From the NCBI GenBank assembly GCA_002336465.1, contig DDEP01000066.1, forward strand, positions 34,490 to 42,531: DNA of 8,042 nt, given 5' to 3'. The notes below the pieces were generated by a model that saw only the letters and a program-made list of their open reading frames with translations, did no database searches and was not told the DNA's origin. Both the position numbers and the translations under genes were made by a program. Position 1 is the first letter of the stretch, and the number at the start of each line of letters is the position of its first letter. Origin of the DNA: Pedobacter sp. UBA1951. Its GTDB lineage: Bacteria; Bacteroidota; Bacteroidia; Sphingobacteriales; Sphingobacteriaceae. Shown piece after piece: positions 4,843 to 8,042 of this stretch.

Positions 4843-7317
4843 ATGATAAATAAAACAAATATGTTTAAAATTCATAACTCATGCCTGCTCTTATTAATCG
4901 TTTTAGTATTAGGATCAAATTCCCTTTTTGCCCAAAATGAGAACAACTTCGAAATAAGAGGGCAAATAATAGATTCATTGGCCAAGCTTCCACTTGAAGG
5001 CGTAACGGTTATGCTTACCAAAAAGAATGGAACGGTTATCAAAGCTAGTGAAACGAACGAAAAAGGAGTTTTTATTTTAACAGTTGCTGAAAAGGGAACT
5101 TATGTTATCCACCTCTCTCATATAGGTTACAAGAACTATACATCTTACCCTCTTACAATTTCCGACACCAAGATTGTAAATCTGGACAAAATAGAGCTGG
5201 TAGGTGAACTAGGTAAACTGAGAGAAGTTGTGATTAAAAGTCGCAAAACCCTAATTCAAATCAAAGAAGATAAACTGATTTATAACGCTGCTAAAGATAT
5301 CAGCAACAAGGTTGGTTCGGCTTCGGATGTACTCAAGAAAGCACCTATGATAACCGTAGCTCCTAACGGTGAAGTTAAACTGCGTGGAAATTCAAACATC
5401 AAGGTGCTTCTGAATGGCCTGCCATCTAGCATTCTTGCAAAAAACTTAAAAGAGGTGCTGAAGACCATTCCAGCCAGTAGTATACAGTCTATAGAGGTAA
5501 TTACTTCACCTTCGGCAAAATATGAAGCCGAAGGTGCCGCAGGTATAATCAATATCATTACTAAAAAGAGAAGCCAGGGCATCAATGGTAATATTGATCT
5601 AAGTTTGGGCAATTTAAATCAATATGCCAATGGGGCATTGAATATTGCCGGCAACAAGTTTAGTTTTAACGCTCTGCTCAATACCAGTGCCGAAAAAGAG
5701 CGCAATACCTCGGAACTAACAAGGCATTCTTATCTTAATTCATTAGAAAACGGTACCCTGTTTCAGCGAAGCGACGCCTTACAACGGGAAAAGGGTGTGT
5801 ACGGTGATTTTTCAACAGAATACCACATCGATTCTAGTCAGAGACTGGGAGCCAAGGTTTCTCTATGGAAAGGTAAATGGCCGTCGCAGAATGTCCTATA
5901 CAATCTGTATAGCAGTAATAAAGGTAAAAACGAATACAATCAACAAAGCAACCAATCTAACGATAGCAAGAACCTAGACCTCTCATTTAACTATAATAAA
6001 AAATTCCGAAAACCTCAACAGGAGCTTCAGTTGATGGGGCAATTTAGTAACTCCTCAGAACAATCCGGTTACCTAACAAATCAATACCATTTATCTGGAC
6101 AACACTACTTTCAGGAACAGAGCCCCAATAAGGCGAAAGAAAAAGATTTCAGCGTGCAGGCTGATTATAGTCATCCGCTCAATAGTTCCGGAACAAGCTT
6201 TTTAGAAACAGGTGTCAGGTTTAGCAAAAACAATTCTTCTAGCGTTTACAAGGTTTTCAACAACATCAGCGAACCGGGTAGTGCCACACTAAAAGAAGAT
6301 CTTTCAAGATCTGAAAAGATGAAATACCAACAGAATGTATTTGCGGCTTACCTGAATATAAAGCTACAAACAAAAAACAACTGGGTTTTCCGTCCGGGAT
6401 TACGCTTTGAAAGCACCGACATTGGTGCTAATTTTAACATTTCATCCTCTTCGTTTAAGGTCAATTTCAGCAATTTTGTCCCAAGTATAATGATCAGCAA
6501 AAAGCTAAATGATCATCATGATCTTAAACTCACTTATACAGAACGCATTCATCGGCCATGGATATGGGACCTTAATCCTTATGTAAATGCCAGTGATCCG
6601 CAGAATCTAACCTATGGAAATCCAAGACTTCGTCCAGAATTAACTCGTATGTTTGAAGCAGCGCATACCTATAGCTCCGAATCAGGGTTAACCCTTACCA
6701 GTTCTATCTATCATAACTTCAATAGCAATGCCATTGAATCACTCACCACAGTTGATAGCATTGGGATATCAAGAACAACCTCTCAAAATATTGCAGCTAA
6801 TAGAAGATTGGGTACAAACATAAATATTTATATTCCCCTAAATGACAATTGGACGTTGAACGGAGGTATAGAACTATACCATGTATGGTTCAAAAGCAAA
6901 GCTTTAAACGTACAGAACAACGGCAGATTCTACTCATTCAGCGTTAACAGTTCGTATTCACTTCCTAACCATTATTCTTTACAAGCTTCAGGAGATTATG
7001 GCAACGGTTACATTACCTTACAAGGAAAAAGCTCGGCAAATTATACTTACAGTTTTTCTGTACAAAAAGAACTGTTCAATAATAAGGCCAGCGTAACTTT
7101 AAATATTAATAATCCTTTTCAGAAAACCTTTCTTCAGAGAAGCAGCAGCACTGCATCTTCTTTCCAAAGCAATATTTCTAGCAGGTATTTAAATCGCTCT
7201 TTTACCATTGGTTTCAGCTGGCTTTTTGGAAGTGCAAATTCTAAGTTAGAACCGAAGCCTGAGCCAGAAGATAAATTCCCAGCAGACAAACCTTTGCGAA
7301 AAACTAAAAGACCATAG
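4843..7317 (+). CDS. TonB-dependent receptor-like outer-membrane beta-barrel protein
   Basis: An 824-residue outer-membrane protein. A signal peptide (hydrophobic residues 14-29, cleavage LFA/QN after Ala30) is followed by a carboxypeptidase-regulatory-like beta-sandwich (about 35-117, with GQIIDSLAKLPLEGVTV, TNEKGVF and SHIGYKNY). A plug domain follows (about 140-241, with KLRGNSNIKVLLNG, IPASSIQSIEVI, SPSAKYEAEGAAGIINIITKK). The rest (about 245-796) is an aromatic-rich barrel of the 'outer membrane protein beta-barrel family' type, including the YTERIHRPWIWDLNP and NPRLRPELT blocks. The last strand appears to be RSFTIGFSWLFG (785-796), followed by a 28-residue Pro/charged tail. Such proteins take up or bind a ligand with energy from TonB-ExbBD; the ligand cannot be read from sequence. 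No SusD gene follows, so this is not a SusC/SusD glycan pair. The start could be Met1 or Met7 (4861); neither has a Shine-Dalgarno. A DUF6134 gene follows 27 bp downstream. Confidence 0.94.
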   Translation: MINKTNMFKIHNSCLLLLIVLVLGSNSLFAQNENNFEIRGQIIDSLAKLPLEGVTVMLTKKNGTVIKASETNEKGVFILTVAEKGTYVIHLSHIGYKNYTSYPLTISDTKIVNLDKIELVGELGKLREVVIKSRKTLIQIKEDKLIYNAAKDISNKVGSASDVLKKAPMITVAPNGEVKLRGNSNIKVLLNGLPSSILAKNLKEVLKTIPASSIQSIEVITSPSAKYEAEGAAGIINIITKKRSQGINGNIDLSLGNLNQYANGALNIAGNKFSFNALLNTSAEKERNTSELTRHSYLNSLENGTLFQRSDALQREKGVYGDFSTEYHIDSSQRLGAKVSLWKGKWPSQNVLYNLYSSNKGKNEYNQQSNQSNDSKNLDLSFNYNKKFRKPQQELQLMGQFSNSSEQSGYLTNQYHLSGQHYFQEQSPNKAKEKDFSVQADYSHPLNSSGTSFLETGVRFSKNNSSSVYKVFNNISEPGSATLKEDLSRSEKMKYQQNVFAAYLNIKLQTKNNWVFRPGLRFESTDIGANFNISSSSFKVNFSNFVPSIMISKKLNDHHDLKLTYTERIHRPWIWDLNPYVNASDPQNLTYGNPRLRPELTRMFEAAHTYSSESGLTLTSSIYHNFNSNAIESLTTVDSIGISRTTSQNIAANRRLGTNINIYIPLNDNWTLNGGIELYHVWFKSKALNVQNNGRFYSFSVNSSYSLPNHYSLQASGDYGNGYITLQGKSSANYTYSFSVQKELFNNKASVTLNINNPFQKTFLQRSSSTASSFQSNISSRYLNRSFTIGFSWLFGSANSKLEPKPEPEDKFPADKPLRKTKRP

Positions 7318-7344
7318 CATCCTAATCTCAACAACTCCAATGCA

Positions 7345-7938
7345 ATGAGAAAATTAATTTTAACAATGCTAGCGATAGGGATAACTGGATGGCCAGCAGT
7401 CTGTCAACAGGTAAAGCAGGTGTATGAAATCTTGCATAATGATAAACCTGTGGGCCAAATGATGGTCATCAAATCAGGCAACGATCAGGATTTTACAATC
7501 AAACAAATATTCAATGCCAATATAGATCTATTTATCAAACAGGTAGTGATTCAAGGACAGGAAGAAGCCCATTTCGAAAAAGGCCGACTGAAGCATTCTT
7601 CAATCTTTAGGAAAGTCAATGAGAAAGTGAAAGTCAATAAGCAGACCAAAGAAACCAATGGAAAGTACTTCTCTTTTGATGGAACTACATGGCATCCTAT
7701 CAAAGCATCGGATATCAGATTTCATTTGCTGAGCATCCTATTCTATGAACCTACTGACAACCAAAAGGTGTACTCAGATAATTTAGAAGCAGAGGCCAAA
7801 GTCAGCGAAATAACCAGCCATGTTTATCAGATACCCCTTTCCAACGGAAGTTTTAACACCTATACCTTCCGCGCTGGCATATGCAAAGAGATCAAACTTA
7901 ACAGCAAATATGCCTCGCTAACGCTTAAGCTCTTATGA
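7345..7938 (+). CDS. DUF6134 family secreted protein
   Basis: A 197-residue protein that I assign to the DUF6134 family from its overall pattern: an N-terminal signal peptide (MRK, hydrophobic residues 4-18, likely cleavage near AVC/QQ at residue 20), then YEILHNDKPVGQM (27-39), the KGRLKHSSIFRKVNEK segment in the middle, and a C-terminal region with LLSILFYEP and an ending rich in short beta strands. The Cys at the signal end lacks a proper lipobox (AV before it), so lipoprotein status is not supported. The family has no established function. From composition it is likely a beta-rich periplasmic protein. It starts 27 bp after the receptor stop with no terminator between them, so co-transcription is likely, and it may assist or report on the receptor. 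An ATG at 7340 in another frame meets a stop after two codons, so it is not the start. Confidence 0.82.
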   Translation: MRKLILTMLAIGITGWPAVCQQVKQVYEILHNDKPVGQMMVIKSGNDQDFTIKQIFNANIDLFIKQVVIQGQEEAHFEKGRLKHSSIFRKVNEKVKVNKQTKETNGKYFSFDGTTWHPIKASDIRFHLLSILFYEPTDNQKVYSDNLEAEAKVSEITSHVYQIPLSNGSFNTYTFRAGICKEIKLNSKYASLTLKLL

Positions 7939-8042
7939 TGTGTTATTAGAATAAGAAATTAGCGGTGGTTACATTGGCAATAGGATACGAAGCCATTAAT
8001 TAGAAAATTCCAATATAGAAATGCAAAAACCCCATTCTATCA
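7939..8042. other. Non-coding end of the window
   Basis: These 104 bases follow the DUF6134 stop. I find no ORF or complete hairpin. The last bases (AAAAACCCCATTCTATCA from 8025) read on the minus strand as GGGG followed by five Ts and look like one arm of an intrinsic terminator whose other arm lies beyond the window. If so, it would end a minus-strand gene to the right, and might act on both strands. Confidence 0.35.

Noticed and set aside
5280..5612. 110-codon open frame on the minus strand inside the receptor gene
   Set aside because: It lies wholly antisense to the conserved plug domain, whose protein pattern is unmistakable, and has no ribosome binding site or family resemblance.
4843..7938. 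SusC/SusD polysaccharide utilisation locus
   Set aside because: The receptor belongs to the shorter barrel family, no SusD-like lipoprotein follows, and no glycoside hydrolase or sulfatase of a utilisation locus is present.

Overview
The window reads as an ordinary chromosomal stretch of a Bacteroidota bacterium, most likely a Sphingobacteriaceae-type genome such as Pedobacter or Mucilaginibacter. The reasons are the AT-rich composition, an outer-membrane TonB-dependent receptor of the carboxypeptidase-regulatory plus plug plus beta-barrel type, a DUF1800/DUF1501 gene pair, a DUF6134 protein, and start codons that mostly lack a Shine-Dalgarno sequence. The genus is an inference from protein style only.

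Layout, left to right. (1) Positions 15-48 hold a 14-bp-stem terminator that closes a two-gene minus-strand operon. The operon is a DUF1800 protein with a Sec-type signal (3315 down to 1345), then, 8 bp later, a DUF1501 protein with a twin-arginine signal (1336 down to 68). (2) A roughly 130-bp AT-rich divergent spacer separates this operon from a small plus-strand gene of unknown function (3476-3751, 91 codons or fewer). (3) That gene converges on a minus-strand Hsp20 small heat-shock gene (4390-3950), which has its own strong terminator (3905-3930), a consensus Shine-Dalgarno, and a perfect inverted repeat (4443-4462) over its likely -33 promoter element. (4) A 452-bp spacer (4391-4842) carries these control sequences and one doubtful 65-codon ORF. 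(5) On the plus strand lies a probable two-gene operon: an 824-residue outer-membrane receptor (4843-7317) and, 27 bp later, a DUF6134 secreted protein (7345-7938). (6) The last 104 bp are non-coding and seem to run into a terminator cut by the window edge.

How the genes work together. The DUF1800/DUF1501 pair is a recurrent partnership of exported proteins of unknown function. Hsp20 is a stand-alone stress gene. The receptor and the DUF6134 protein are both envelope proteins and are probably co-transcribed; the substrate is unknown and no SusD partner is present. I see no mobile element, CRISPR array, tRNA, rRNA or defence system. The most useful leads are the hsp20 control region (palindrome plus unusually strong ribosome binding site), the receptor-DUF6134 pairing and the small unrecognised gene at 3476. 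I do not find convincing evidence of a wholly new multi-gene system.
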